This document shows, piece after piece, positions 8,693 through 17,623 of a stretch of 57,986 nt of DNA. Numbering within the stretch: position 1 is the stretch's first letter; each line of letters opens with the position of its first letter. The notes beneath the pieces are model-generated. The model made no database searches. It was not told the DNA's origin and saw nothing but the letters and a program-made list of their open reading frames with translations. Origin of the DNA: Clostridium arbusti SL206 (GTDB lineage: Bacteria; Bacillota; Clostridia; Clostridiales; Clostridiaceae). The translations under genes were made by a program, and so were the position numbers. The stretch spans positions 1 to 57,986 of the forward strand of contig NZ_BAEV01000009.1 of NCBI RefSeq assembly GCF_000246895.1. The letters are read 5' to 3'.

Positions 8693-8796
8693 TAATATAT
8701 AAAAAACATTCTGTTAACATATTTTGCTATTGTAGAAAAACTAATATGAAAGTTGTAGAATTAGCATGAAATAAGTAAAATGCAAGGAGGCATATA

Positions 8797-9261
8797 ATGG
8801 CAATAGACTCTACTTCTCAATTAAACCAACTTAATGCATTGCAACAATTATCTAGTATTCAGAGTAATAGTAATACAAGTAATGATGATTCACTATTTTC
8901 TACTATGCTTGAAGGTCTACTTAGTAATGCTACTAATGGTAATACTACTAACAGCAACGCCGTTAATAGTAGTAGTGAATATTCAAAAAGTACTGGTAAC
9001 AATGTGAGTAATGTGAATGGATTGGACTCTTTATCGCAGTTACAGACACAAAAATTAAATCAAATGGTTCAATTACAAGCTCTACAAAATGAAATGTCAA
9101 GTATATCTAGTAATGATAGTAATGACGATTCTAATACTGACACTTGTATAGGCAGCATTGGAGGAAATAGTACTGATATGTCACAATTAATGAATACCCT
9201 GATTCAGTCTGTTCAACAAAATCAAAATGGAAATGATAGTTCCATATCTCAGAAAGTTTAA
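8797..9261 (+). CDS. Ser/Asn/Gln-rich low-complexity protein
   Basis: 154 residues, roughly half Ser, Asn, Gln and Thr, with no cysteine until C116. The start MAIDSTSQLNQLNALQQLSSIQ followed by SLFSTMLEGLL resembles the N-terminal leader region found in some clostridial lytic transglycosylases and flagellar-rod-associated muramidases, but the catalytic domain is absent. It could be an exported linker-like remnant or a small structural protein. AAGGAGG ribosome binding site at the right distance. No signal peptide. Confidence 0.5.
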   Translation: MAIDSTSQLNQLNALQQLSSIQSNSNTSNDDSLFSTMLEGLLSNATNGNTTNSNAVNSSSEYSKSTGNNVSNVNGLDSLSQLQTQKLNQMVQLQALQNEMSSISSNDSNDDSNTDTCIGSIGGNSTDMSQLMNTLIQSVQQNQNGNDSSISQKV

Positions 9262-9318
9262 CCTATATTTTTTAGAAATTCTCCAATAGGAATATATCAA
9301 GATTTATTAATGTTTATA

Positions 9319-9355
9319 AACAGAGTTCTAAGTATATAATACTTAAAGCTCTGTT
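9319..9355. terminator. Hairpin after the Ser/Asn-rich gene
   Basis: AACAGAG...CTCTGTT with an inner TAAGTAT/ATACTTA pairing. A closely related hairpin (GAGTTCTAAGTATC) occurs at 31961-32003. The T-run is weak. Confidence 0.5.
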
Positions 9356-9424
9356 GTCCTTGCTTCACACTGAAATACTCTTACGATACATCTTAAGAAA
9401 AATGCACATCAATTAATTTGTCCA

Positions 9425-9671
9425 AAAAAAGAGTCTTGCATGCCTCAATTGATTTGTAATCACTTACAGTTATTTAAATAATAATCTACAGTTTCGGCTT
9501 AATTCATATAGATATCATACCATATTACCCCATATAATCCATTATTACAGATAAAAACAAATTGCAGTCTTATTCTATAGTGACCTATTTTACTTTTACA
9601 ATCTTTATCCTCAATAACCATACCAAGAATATGCAGTACAAATAATAGGATCCGTAACTACAAAAAAATCA
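9425..9671. repeat. Dispersed repeat R5, copy 2
   Basis: Diverged copy of 1561-1803. It also carries a minus-strand remnant (about 9590-9655) of the adjacent membrane gene, with DKEYKSKA changed to DKDCKSKI. The intact gene follows directly, then a partial copy of the structured RNA, so locus 2 preserves the ancestral order repeat - membrane gene - RNA that has collapsed at locus 1. Confidence 0.65.
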
Positions 9672-9730
9672 AATAAAAGATACAAAAATATATATATTAC
9701 TTATCTTTGTAATCTTCTTTCTAAGGTCAA

Positions 9731-10024
9731 TTATCTATCATTTAAGCTTTCTATCAAAAGTGTTATCCCTATAATCAAATGGAATATCCATCCTAAAAAC
9801 GGTATCCATCCCAATGCATTACCTACTATCCCTAATATGTGACCTGCTTTACTTTTATACTCTTTATCCGCAATAACTACACCAACAATATGCAGTACAA
9901 ATAATAGAACTAATGGTGCCCACCCGTGGGCTACTATAAAGATTCCTCCTAGAAATGGTATCCCTAAAAATAATTCTATTATTGCTATTATAATTTTGTA
10001 TGTTTTTGATGTATTATTTGACAT
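9731..10024 (-). CDS. Small integral membrane protein, source of nearby remnants
   Basis: 97 residues from ATG 10022-10024 (MSNNTSKTYK). Four hydrophobic segments with Gly-rich turns (GIPFLGGIF, NALGWIPFLGW). A ribosome binding site (AGGGAAGTGA) supports this start over the longer GTG/ATG candidates. Function unknown. Short in-frame copies of its DKEYKSKAGHI region occur at 1713-1779 and 9590-9655, showing that this gene has been duplicated and lost nearby. Confidence 0.6.
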   Translation of the reverse strand: MSNNTSKTYKIIIAIIELFLGIPFLGGIFIVAHGWAPLVLLFVLHIVGVVIADKEYKSKAGHILGIVGNALGWIPFLGWIFHLIIGITLLIESLNDR

Positions 10025-10238
10025 ATAAATCACTTCCCTTATCAATATTTGTACTCTCACTAAATTTAGATGAATTATTCATGTCCATGCCACTGTTATT
10101 ACTGTCATAAGTTAAATTATTATTTTATAATTATTATACTTTATATATCGTGTATTAATTTTATTTTTTTAGTTTACTTTATGTATATGATTTAATTAAA
10201 TATAATCAATAAAGTCCAGTTCAATAACTACCAAAAAT

Positions 10239-10425
10239 CAAACCACCAATTAGTCATATATAATATATAAACTAATTGGTGGTTAAGCAACACCTAATTC
10301 ATTTAAGGCACATTCAAATACTTAATCCTCTTATATTATTTGAATATTCGTCACCTTTTTTTGATTTTTATATGCTCTCTGCATTATAAAATCTATTGTT
10401 TTTATCGATTAAATTTTTATTATCC
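10239..10425 (-). ncRNA. Large structured RNA, copy C, 3' remnant
   Basis: Matches the last ~180 nt of ncRNA copy A, including the terminator hairpin (AACCACCAATTAG at 10240-10252) and the 3' closing strand (10286-10302), but the 5' part and promoter are missing. The similarity stops about 15-20 bp before the glycosyltransferase stop codon. A fragment of the MITE terminus (AGGCACATTCAAAT, 10306-10319) has been inserted inside it. Confidence 0.6.
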
Positions 10426-10440
10426 TAATTAGATTAGTGC

Positions 10441-11619
10441 CTAATAAGAAGCAGCGTTGTAGGCAAAGTCATCTTTATAAATATATGTTTCGATTGCATC
10501 TGCTGCTTTGACATATCCCCCTGATGACAGCATTTCTTGGCGCATCTTGTCCATATTGGCTTTATAGGTGGAGTCATTCAAAATCTTGCTTGCCGCTACC
10601 CTTAAATTAGTGGCAGTAACATGTTTCTTATCAATCATTTCCCCAAGACCAAGTTCTATCATGCGCTTGGCTACAATTGGCTGATCGGCCCTCTGTGGAA
10701 TTCCGATCACCGGAATCCCGTAATACATGGATTCATTTGCACTGTTCATACCGCAGTGGGTAATAAATAAATCGGTATGTTCTAATACTGCCACTTGTGG
10801 AACGAAAGAATATACATAGAAATTAGCAGGGATGTTACCCAAATCTTCAATGTTTATTTGTTTACCAATGGACATAACCACAGAAACATTAGTGTCTTTA
10901 AAGGCTTCCATGCAAGTTTTAAAGAATTTAAGGACATTTGTAGATACGGTTCCCAACGAAATGTAGATAATTTTTTCTTTCATATGATCAAAAGGAATAT
11001 CACTTTCTTGCACACGCCCGCCCACAGAAGGACCTATAAATACAAATTGTTTTTCATCAAAATCTTCGTTATAGATCTGAAATTTTCTAGAGGTATAAAC
11101 AATATTTAAATCTGGATTGTGATCAATTAATTCATATATCAAATCAGTATGTCTCAATTTTTTATCTTTGATTAAAAATCTTGAAAGTGCTTTTCTGAAT
11201 AACTTGCTTTCCATGATTTTACGCAAGAATCCTTTACCTTTGGTAGAATCATTTGTAATCTTTTTATTTAAAGCAAAGGTGGAGGTTAAACAGACTGTTT
11301 TTATGTGTAACTCTTCGCCAAGCTTAGCACCAAAGAAAAAGCCCATTTCATAGATAATACAGTCAAAATTTTTGCCGATTTCTAAGGCTTTGTAGTAGAT
11401 GGTTGACATGATGGCAAAAATATCTCTAACTACTAGTTTTTTGCCAGTTTGTGCTTTATAAGTGATAACATTTGCCCCTACAGAAGCTATTTTTTCTCGG
11501 AATTCTTCGCTTATGAGATAAGTAACCTCATGTCCCCTATCTACCAATTCTTTAGTAAGAGCGATAGTGGGATTGACATGTCCATGCATTGGTATGTTAA
11601 GCATTAAAATTTTTGCCAT
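10441..11619 (-). CDS. GT1 glycosyltransferase, MGT/YjiC-like
   Basis: 392 residues, GT-B fold. The N-terminal domain begins MAKILMLNIPMHGHVNPTIAL, the acceptor-domain start typical of macrolide/flavonoid-type UDP-glycosyltransferases, with the conserved His of GHVNP as catalytic base. The C-terminal domain has SLGT, FVPQVAVLEHTDLFITHCGMNS (nucleotide-sugar binding signature) and IPQRADQP. Such enzymes glucosylate small hydrophobic acceptors, often to detoxify antibiotics. AAAGGAG ribosome binding site. Its base composition is visibly higher in G+C than its neighbours and it truncates ncRNA copy C, both signs of acquisition. Two GGGGTG palindromes lie about 210 bp upstream. Confidence 0.85.
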   Translation of the reverse strand: MAKILMLNIPMHGHVNPTIALTKELVDRGHEVTYLISEEFREKIASVGANVITYKAQTGKKLVVRDIFAIMSTIYYKALEIGKNFDCIIYEMGFFFGAKLGEELHIKTVCLTSTFALNKKITNDSTKGKGFLRKIMESKLFRKALSRFLIKDKKLRHTDLIYELIDHNPDLNIVYTSRKFQIYNEDFDEKQFVFIGPSVGGRVQESDIPFDHMKEKIIYISLGTVSTNVLKFFKTCMEAFKDTNVSVVMSIGKQINIEDLGNIPANFYVYSFVPQVAVLEHTDLFITHCGMNSANESMYYGIPVIGIPQRADQPIVAKRMIELGLGEMIDKKHVTATNLRVAASKILNDSTYKANMDKMRQEMLSSGGYVKAADAIETYIYKDDFAYNAASY

Positions 11620-11830
11620 TTTGTAAATCTCCTTTCTATATGAAAACAGTTGTTATTGAATATAATTTATATTTTCAAGAATCATATTTACAAGTTATTA
11701 TCTTCCAGTCAAAATTAAAAGTCAAGAATGTAAATATTTCTTTATAAAAATTTAATATATGAATGACTTTAATTTCTATCTCATCAATAGACTACACACC
11801 TTAAGGAAAAGCTAGATTTTATGGAAAAAT

Positions 11831-11889
11831 TTACACCCCTGGGGTGTAAAGAATTCTACCTTTGTAAAAATATTCACCCCTGGGGTGCA
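11831..11889. promoter_or_regulatory. Paired GGGGTG palindromes upstream of the glycosyltransferase
   Basis: Two near-perfect inverted repeats: TTACACCCCTGGGGTGTAA (11831-11849) and TTCACCCCTGGGGTGCAA (centre 11881). Centre-to-centre distance is 41 bp, the same as the pair at 31023-31082. The second site overlaps the last codons of the MATE gene. They lie between the MATE stop and the glycosyltransferase start, so they probably control the latter. Confidence 0.6.
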
Positions 11890-13217
11890 ATTTTATACAG
11901 TTTTTTTACAGTTACATAATAAGCAATTCCTAAGGGTATGCAGGACCCAATCCATGCAAGAGGATTAGCAAGAGATGCCCCAGCAAAACCTAAGTGTTTT
12001 GACAAAACCATAGCTGCGAAGGTCCTCATTGCTAGTTCCATAATTCCTGCTACAGTAGGTGCAAAGCTCTGTCCAAGGCCCTGAAGACTATACCTATAGA
12101 TAAACAGCAGTGCCAATATAAAATACATTGCCCCATTGATATTTAAATAGGTTTGTGCAAGAGACACTACTTCTGGCTGACCCTCCCCTACAAAAAGTTT
12201 TATCATCCAATGACCAGCCAAAATATTAACCGCACCAACAACAATACTAAATCCTACAGATATAATGCTGCATTGTTTTATACCAATACGGATTCTCTGA
12301 ATTTTGTTAGCTCCATAGTTTTGTGCTACATATGTGGCCATTGTAATTCCAAATGACATCATAGGTTGAATAGCTAGCGTATCAATCTTCTGTGCTGCAG
12401 TATATGCGGCTACAGATACCTCACCTAAATTATTCAGTGCAAATTGAATAATAATGGCACCAATGGCAATGATAGAAGCCTGAAATCCCATAGGAATTCC
12501 CATTCTTAAATGCTCCCATAATATTTCCTTTGTCAAACGCCAATCTTCCTTATGGAGATTTAAAATTGGTATTTTTCTCATAATATAGCTAAGGCATAAT
12601 ATGGCTGCAACCCCCTGTGATATTGTGGTTGCCCATGCTGCTCCTGAAACTCCCATGGAGAATTTCAAAATAAATATAAAATCTAAAACTATGTTTAAAA
12701 TACTGGCAACGACTAAAAATATCAGTGGTGTTCGACTGTCACCTAAAGCTCTTATAATATTAGAAAACAAGTTAAACATCATTGCAGCTATAATTCCCCA
12801 GTAAATTATAATGATAAAATTATAAGCATCTTCTATAATTTCTGATGGTGTATGCATTATTTCTAAAATTGGTCGTGCTAATGCAACACTAATAATTGTT
12901 AGCACTACTGTGATTGCAAGACTTAGTACAATACTTGCCACATAACTTTGCCTTACTCCCTGATCATCCCTAGCTCCAAAACGTTGAGCTGTAATTATGG
13001 AAAATCCAGCAGTTAGTCCCTGTGCAAAGCCTATGATGAGAAACATAAGGCTTGCTGTACAACCTACTGCCGCTAGAGCATTTACACCAAGAGTACGTCC
13101 TACAATTAACGTATCCGCAATACTGTAAAATTGTTGAAAAATGTTCCCAATAAGTAATGGGATTGTGAAAAAAATAATCAGTTTAGCGGGATTTCCCTTT
13201 GTTATGTCTCTTGTCAT
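11874..13217 (-). CDS. MATE-family multidrug efflux transporter
   Basis: 447 residues, twelve predicted membrane helices in two six-helix halves. Typical DinF/NorM-type features are MTRDITKGNPAKLIIFFTIP at the start, IADTLIVGRTLG in the first helices and GFAQGLTAGFSIITAQRFG. These carriers export cationic or amphipathic drugs in exchange for Na+ or H+. The last codons (APQG-stop) coincide with a GGGGTG palindrome, so a regulatory site is embedded in the coding end. It precedes the glycosyltransferase on the same strand, 254 bp away. Ribosome binding site AAAGGTAGG. Confidence 0.9.
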   Translation of the reverse strand: MTRDITKGNPAKLIIFFTIPLLIGNIFQQFYSIADTLIVGRTLGVNALAAVGCTASLMFLIIGFAQGLTAGFSIITAQRFGARDDQGVRQSYVASIVLSLAITVVLTIISVALARPILEIMHTPSEIIEDAYNFIIIIYWGIIAAMMFNLFSNIIRALGDSRTPLIFLVVASILNIVLDFIFILKFSMGVSGAAWATTISQGVAAILCLSYIMRKIPILNLHKEDWRLTKEILWEHLRMGIPMGFQASIIAIGAIIIQFALNNLGEVSVAAYTAAQKIDTLAIQPMMSFGITMATYVAQNYGANKIQRIRIGIKQCSIISVGFSIVVGAVNILAGHWMIKLFVGEGQPEVVSLAQTYLNINGAMYFILALLFIYRYSLQGLGQSFAPTVAGIMELAMRTFAAMVLSKHLGFAGASLANPLAWIGSCIPLGIAYYVTVKKLYKIAPQG

Positions 13218-13261
13218 AAAAACTACCTACCTTTGTCTATAAAATTTCAAATTCTACTCTA

Positions 13262-13422
13262 AGGCATGTGAAAATAAATAACAAGTCAAAGATGCGACGT
13301 CTATTTTGAATTATACAAGGAAACAGGTCCTGATGATAGTGGTGCTATCAGAGGGTTCTGCTGACGCAGTAGAATTCAAAATAGGCTAGCATACTGACTA
13401 GTTATTTATTTGAATGTGCCTA
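13262..13422 (+). mobile_element. MITE-like repeat R1, full copy 1
   Basis: Imperfect terminal inverted repeats (AGGCATGTGAAAATAAATA at the left, AGGCACATTCAAATAAATA read inward from the right). A central hairpin (TGATGATAG/CTATCA) and the conserved right part GCTAGCATACTGACTAGTT follow. No ORF. Nearly identical to copy 2. Confidence 0.85.
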
Positions 13423-13562
13423 ACTTTTAGTTCTGTAATAACATAATTTATATTTATCGTACAATCTATATATTTATACTTAAATCTACCCTTAAGTCAA
13501 TAGTTTTTTATAAATTTAGAAATACTTATAATTACATAGTTCTTTTTCTATACTTTAGCATA

Positions 13563-13591
13563 TTGACAATTCTAGTAAACGTTTATATTTA
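13563..13591 (+). promoter_or_regulatory. Candidate promoter with the TAAACGTTTA palindrome
   Basis: TTGACA, 17 bp, TATTTA on the plus strand; the spacer ends in TAAACGTTTA, the same palindrome as in the ncRNA promoters. It points towards MITE copy 2 and the radical-SAM gene. The -10 is weaker than in the RNA promoters. Confidence 0.4.
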
Positions 13592-13697
13592 GATGAATTA
13601 ATTTATTTTCTTGCCAATATTAATTATATTTCTTATAATGTGACTTGAATAGTAATGTCATTTTTTTTAAGATAGCTAAAATCATTTACAGCACTTT

Positions 13698-13856
13698 AGG
13701 CATGTGAAAATAAATAACAAGTCAAAGATGCGAGGTGTATTTTGAATTATACAAGGAAACAGGTCCTGATAATAGTGGTGCTATCAGAGGGTTCTGCTGA
13801 CGCAGTAGAATTCAAAATAGGCTAGCATACTGACTAGTTATTTATTTGAATGTGCT
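13698..13856 (+). mobile_element. MITE-like repeat R1, full copy 2
   Basis: Same orientation and nearly the same sequence as copy 1, about 280 bp away. Its right terminus lies 22 bp before the radical-SAM start codon; the Shine-Dalgarno of that gene follows directly. Confidence 0.85.
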
Positions 13857-13878
13857 TTATTCAATACAAGGAGATCCA

Positions 13879-14757
13879 ATGAAAAAATTTAAGAAGACCT
13901 ATATAGAAATAACTAATGTTTGTAATTTAAATTGTGAATTTTGTCCTAAGTGTGAAAGAAATCCAGAATTTATGAAAATTGAACTATTTGAAAAGATACT
14001 AAGTCAAATAAAAAATCATTCTAAGCATATATATTTTCATGTTAAGGGAGAACCTTCACTACACCCACAACTAGGCACATTTTTAGATATGGCTCACACT
14101 TATGGCTATAAAGTAAATATAACCACAAATGGTACACTTATAGAAAGTTCAAAGCAAATGCTATTAAATAAACCTGCCCTTAGACAAGTAAATTTTTCAC
14201 TGCACAGCTTTGATGCCAATATAAAAACTACTACTATGGAGAAATATTTAAATGATATCCTAGTCTTTGCAAAAGAAGCCTCAATGAATACAAATGTCAT
14301 TTCGGCACTGAGATTGTGGAATCTAAGTGAAGACAACAGTATTAATCTTAGTGAAGAGAAGAATAGATCTATTCTTAGGCAAATAGAGGATACTTTTAAT
14401 CTTGATTATATGATAGAAGAAAAACTAGCTGAACAAAGGGGTATAAAGCTTGCCCACAACGTATATTTAAATCAGGCTTCCCGTTTTAATTGGCCTGGCA
14501 TAAATGAAAGTGAAAATAGCCTTTGTGGCTTTTGTTATGGCCTACGGGATCAAGTGGCTATTCTAGTAGATGGTACTGTAGTTCCCTGCTGTCTTGATGG
14601 TGAAGGCATAATTAATTTAGGAAATATAAATTATACTAACTTTCAAAAGATCATAGAAAATGAAAGGTCTAATGCATTATACGACGGATTTTCCAATAGA
14701 AATGTAGTTGAACCTCTATGCCAAAAATGTGACTATAGAAGGAAGTTCAACTCATAA
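13879..14757 (+). CDS. Radical SAM protein with SPASM-like C-terminus
   Basis: 292 residues from ATG 13879, which has AAGGAG five bases upstream; a longer TTG start would lie inside the MITE. The radical-SAM cluster motif CNLNCEFC (CxxxCxxC) is at about residues 17-24, followed by HVKGEPSLHP (the GGEP-like motif) and NITTNG. The C-terminal part has LCGFCYG, VVPCCLDGEG and CQKCDY, a cysteine pattern typical of SPASM/Twitch auxiliary clusters found in peptide- or protein-modifying enzymes. Substrate unknown; no precursor peptide was recognised next to it. The gene is bracketed by MITE copies 2 and 3, the latter beginning on the last base of the TAA stop. Confidence 0.85.
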   Translation: MKKFKKTYIEITNVCNLNCEFCPKCERNPEFMKIELFEKILSQIKNHSKHIYFHVKGEPSLHPQLGTFLDMAHTYGYKVNITTNGTLIESSKQMLLNKPALRQVNFSLHSFDANIKTTTMEKYLNDILVFAKEASMNTNVISALRLWNLSEDNSINLSEEKNRSILRQIEDTFNLDYMIEEKLAEQRGIKLAHNVYLNQASRFNWPGINESENSLCGFCYGLRDQVAILVDGTVVPCCLDGEGIINLGNINYTNFQKIIENERSNALYDGFSNRNVVEPLCQKCDYRRKFNS

Positions 14758-14813
14758 GGCATATTCAAATAAATAACTAGTCAGTATGCTAGCCTATTTA
14801 TTTTCACATGCCT
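14757..14813 (-). mobile_element. MITE-like repeat R1, short copy 3 (inverted)
   Basis: 57 bp internal-deletion form lying in the opposite orientation to copy 2, consisting of the two termini and the TAGCATACTGACTAGTT segment. It starts at the final A of the radical-SAM stop codon. Confidence 0.8.
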
Positions 14814-14867
14814 AAAGTAAAACACTTTATTCTTTATTTGAGCTCCACTCCACATTCATAAACTCCA

Positions 14868-14909
14868 AAAATGGAAAAGAGTTTTATCTGATAAGACCCT
14901 TTTCCATTT
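14868..14909. terminator. Terminator-like hairpin
   Basis: AAATGGAAAAG pairs with CTTTTCCATTT. It lies between the radical-SAM gene and the convergent DUF3606-like gene and could serve either. Confidence 0.6.
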
Positions 14910-14951
14910 CATAACTTTGTTTAAGTCATTCAATTATATTTTTCATTCCAA

Positions 14952-15146
14952 TTAATATTCTCCCAAGTATTCCTTTACTCTAGCAGTAGACTCTCCAACT
15001 CTATTAACTGCATCTGTTAATTCTTCTTCTGTACAATTTAATTCTTCACACCACCAATTTATTTCATCTTGTTCAGTTAAACTTATTTTCAAATAATTTG
15101 ATGGTGCTTTTTTCCCAATTTTTCTTTTAAATTTAAATTCTAGCAT
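14952..15146 (-). CDS. DUF3606-like small protein
   Basis: 64 residues. After a basic N-terminus (MLEFKFKRKIGKK) the segment INWWCEELNCTEEELTDAVNRVG matches the pattern of DUF3606 proteins, a short helical domain with a conserved W...L..A...VG. No function is established for the family. It has no close neighbour on the strand and a hairpin terminator follows it. Confidence 0.6.
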   Translation of the reverse strand: MLEFKFKRKIGKKAPSNYLKISLTEQDEINWWCEELNCTEEELTDAVNRVGESTARVKEYLGEY

Positions 15147-15260
15147 AACATCATCTCCTAAACATATATTTTAGTATTAATAATATATCAAAATATTATT
15201 ACAAATTTCTTTCAATATTATATATATTATCTTAAGTATTCAGTAAAATTTTTAATACAG

Positions 15261-15292
15261 AAAAAGCACCAATATTTCTATCTGTGCTTTTT
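15261..15292. terminator. Hairpin in the 15147-15530 intergenic gap
   Basis: AAAAAGCAC pairs with GTGCTTTTT. The rest of this 380 bp gap is AT-rich without a gene. Confidence 0.5.
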
Positions 15293-15470
15293 CACAAATT
15301 ATTGTTTATGGGGTATTCTTTATATTCAATATAATACATAATCATTGTTACAATTTCTTCTCAATAATGTATACATTATTTTAAATATAAATTAATAAAT
15401 TTTGAATGTAAAACATAAATATGCCTAGAAGAAACATTAAATTTATCACACTGTAAAATAAGAATATATA

Positions 15471-15512
15471 AAACTATTGGGACTTACTCCAAAAAGTAAG
15501 TCCCAATAGTTT
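15471..15512 (-). terminator. Strong intrinsic terminator of the permease gene
   Basis: An 18 bp perfect stem, AAACTATTGGGACTTACT against its complement, with a six-base loop, 19 bp after the permease stop. Confidence 0.85.
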
Positions 15513-15530
15513 AAGTATTTATTTAATAAT

Positions 15531-17405
15531 TTAATTCATCTTGTTTTCATTTGCTGAGTATTTATCATTGAAATGATAAGGACAAGTTGCTACTGTAATA
15601 TTTTCATTGTGTAAAATTGTCTCTCTTAATAAGAAACTTGTATGGTTATGAAGCAAACTTCCCCACCATTCATCAACCATAAATTGAGACAATAGCAATG
15701 TAATTTTCTCATCTTTTCCTGCTGCTTTTGCTATAATATCAATATAGCTTATTAAAGGAGTAACTATTGCTCTATAAGGTGAATACTTTGATACTAAAAG
15801 TATATCAGTATTTAATTCCTTCCATTTATTTTGCAATTTATCTGCTTGAACTTTATCTGTATAAATACTAATAGCTATTACATTAGGTGTAATACTTCTT
15901 GCATATTGTAGTGCATTTAACGAAGCTTTATTTAAACTCTGTATAGGTATTACAAAAATATGAGTAAATTCTTTGTCTATATTAGCATTAATTAATTCTT
16001 CATGAGATGTACTTAAGTTAGCAGCTACCTTAGTATAATGTTTTTCTATAGCCATCATAATAAGTACTAGAATAGGTATAACTATTATAACTATCCATGC
16101 ACCTTCAGTAAATTTCTCATATATAATAATTATTGCCGTTATTATAGAAATTAAAGCTCCAAATCCATTAATTAATACACGTTTTCTCCATCCACTTTCT
16201 TTTCTCTTCTTCCAATGTATAACCATTCCCGTTTGAGCTAATATAAACGAAAGGAACACGCCTACTGAATACAATGGAATTAATCTATGGGTTGTTGCAT
16301 TAAAAATAATAACAAGTATACATGCTATAAATGAAAGTGCTATAATCCCTGTGGAAAAACTTAATCTCTTACCTCTTATTGTAAATTGTCTTGGTGCAAA
16401 ACGATCCCTTCCAATTACATACATAAGCATTGGAAATCCAGTAAATGCAGTATTACAGGCCATAAGCAGTATAATGGCAGTAGTAATTTGTACAATATAG
16501 AACATAAATGTTTGTCCAAAGACACCATAGGCAATTTGTGCTACTACCGTTGGACTACCTTGTGCAGTTGGATATGCATGATAAAATCTTGCTAGTATTG
16601 AGGTACCACCAAATATGAGTAATATTAAAGTGGATAACAAAATCATAACAAATATAGCATTTTTTTGACTTGGCTTTTTAAAATTGGGAACTGAATTACT
16701 TACGGCTTCAAGTCCCGTTAAGGCTGAACATCCCGATGAAAAGGCCTTTAAAATTAGATATAAACTTATATCTCCAGCCATTTTAATTTGTGTATTTATC
16801 ATAGGCGCTGGGGCTCCATATAAAGAATATCTTATTAAACCATAGACAATCATAAATAGCATACTGAATATAAATAGATATGTAGGTATACTAAATATTT
16901 TCCCTGATTCACTAACACCTCTTAAATTTAATATAGTCAATACTATAATAAGAAGTACAACTAATACAACTTTATGTTCTGCAAGATTAGGAAATGCAGA
17001 TACTATTGCTTCCATTCCAGCACTGGCACTAACTGCAACTGTAAGTATATAATCAATAAGCAATGCTGCTGCTGCAATTAAACCAGCTTTAACTCCCAGA
17101 TTTTCTTTTGCTACAACATAGGCTCCTCCACCGTGAGGATATGCCTTTATAATCTGAATATAGGAGATTGTAAGTATAAAAAGTAATCCTATAATCATTA
17201 AAGAAACCCATCCAAGCCATTGATAGGCTAATAAACCTATAACTCCTATTAATACACTCAAAATTTCTTCTGCTGCATAAGCTACAGATGAAACTGCATC
17301 GCTAGCCATTATAGCAAGACCAAATGGCACATTATATTTTTCACCAGCTCGTTGTTCATTTGCTAATGGCTTTCCCGTTAATAGATTCAAAAATTTATTT
17401 AACAT
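15531..17405 (-). CDS. APC-superfamily transporter, KimA/YdaO-like
   Basis: 624 residues from ATG 17403-17405, chosen because AGGAGGAATATA precedes it. Twelve membrane helices in the first ~470 residues (start GLAIMASDAVSSVAYAAEEIL, then YPHGGGAYVVAKENLG) are followed by a ~150-residue cytosolic domain resembling a universal-stress-protein fold (HIFVIPIQSLNKASLNALQYA). This layout matches the KimA potassium/proton importer of Bacillus (about 600 residues); related APC proteins carry amino acids, so potassium uptake is inferred, not shown. No c-di-AMP riboswitch is visible upstream. A GACATAATAG direct repeat lies just before the ribosome binding site. Confidence 0.75.
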   Translation of the reverse strand: MLNKFLNLLTGKPLANEQRAGEKYNVPFGLAIMASDAVSSVAYAAEEILSVLIGVIGLLAYQWLGWVSLMIIGLLFILTISYIQIIKAYPHGGGAYVVAKENLGVKAGLIAAAALLIDYILTVAVSASAGMEAIVSAFPNLAEHKVVLVVLLIIVLTILNLRGVSESGKIFSIPTYLFIFSMLFMIVYGLIRYSLYGAPAPMINTQIKMAGDISLYLILKAFSSGCSALTGLEAVSNSVPNFKKPSQKNAIFVMILLSTLILLIFGGTSILARFYHAYPTAQGSPTVVAQIAYGVFGQTFMFYIVQITTAIILLMACNTAFTGFPMLMYVIGRDRFAPRQFTIRGKRLSFSTGIIALSFIACILVIIFNATTHRLIPLYSVGVFLSFILAQTGMVIHWKKRKESGWRKRVLINGFGALISIITAIIIIYEKFTEGAWIVIIVIPILVLIMMAIEKHYTKVAANLSTSHEELINANIDKEFTHIFVIPIQSLNKASLNALQYARSITPNVIAISIYTDKVQADKLQNKWKELNTDILLVSKYSPYRAIVTPLISYIDIIAKAAGKDEKITLLLSQFMVDEWWGSLLHNHTSFLLRETILHNENITVATCPYHFNDKYSANENKMN

Positions 17406-17623
17406 TATATTCCTCCTATTATGTCTAGTATATAAGTCTATTATGTCCATTGAAAATTAATATATATATACTATATAGAAAATACTCCTATTTTTTCAAA
17501 CTTGCAAGTATTGACTTTTACATATTTATCAAATTTTCTTTCTAATAACTTATAAAGTATTTAAATTTTATTACATCTTCATTTCAAAATACATAAATAC
17601 ATTATGTATTATTGCTAGTAATT

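Noticed and set aside
13846-13878. TTG start for the radical-SAM gene
   Set aside because: It lies inside the MITE and would place the AAGGAG ribosome binding site in the coding region; ATG 13879 fits.
17406-17623. c-di-AMP (ydaO) riboswitch before the KimA-like transporter
   Set aside because: KimA genes often carry one, but the 218 bp upstream are AT-rich without the conserved ydaO core or a long closing stem.
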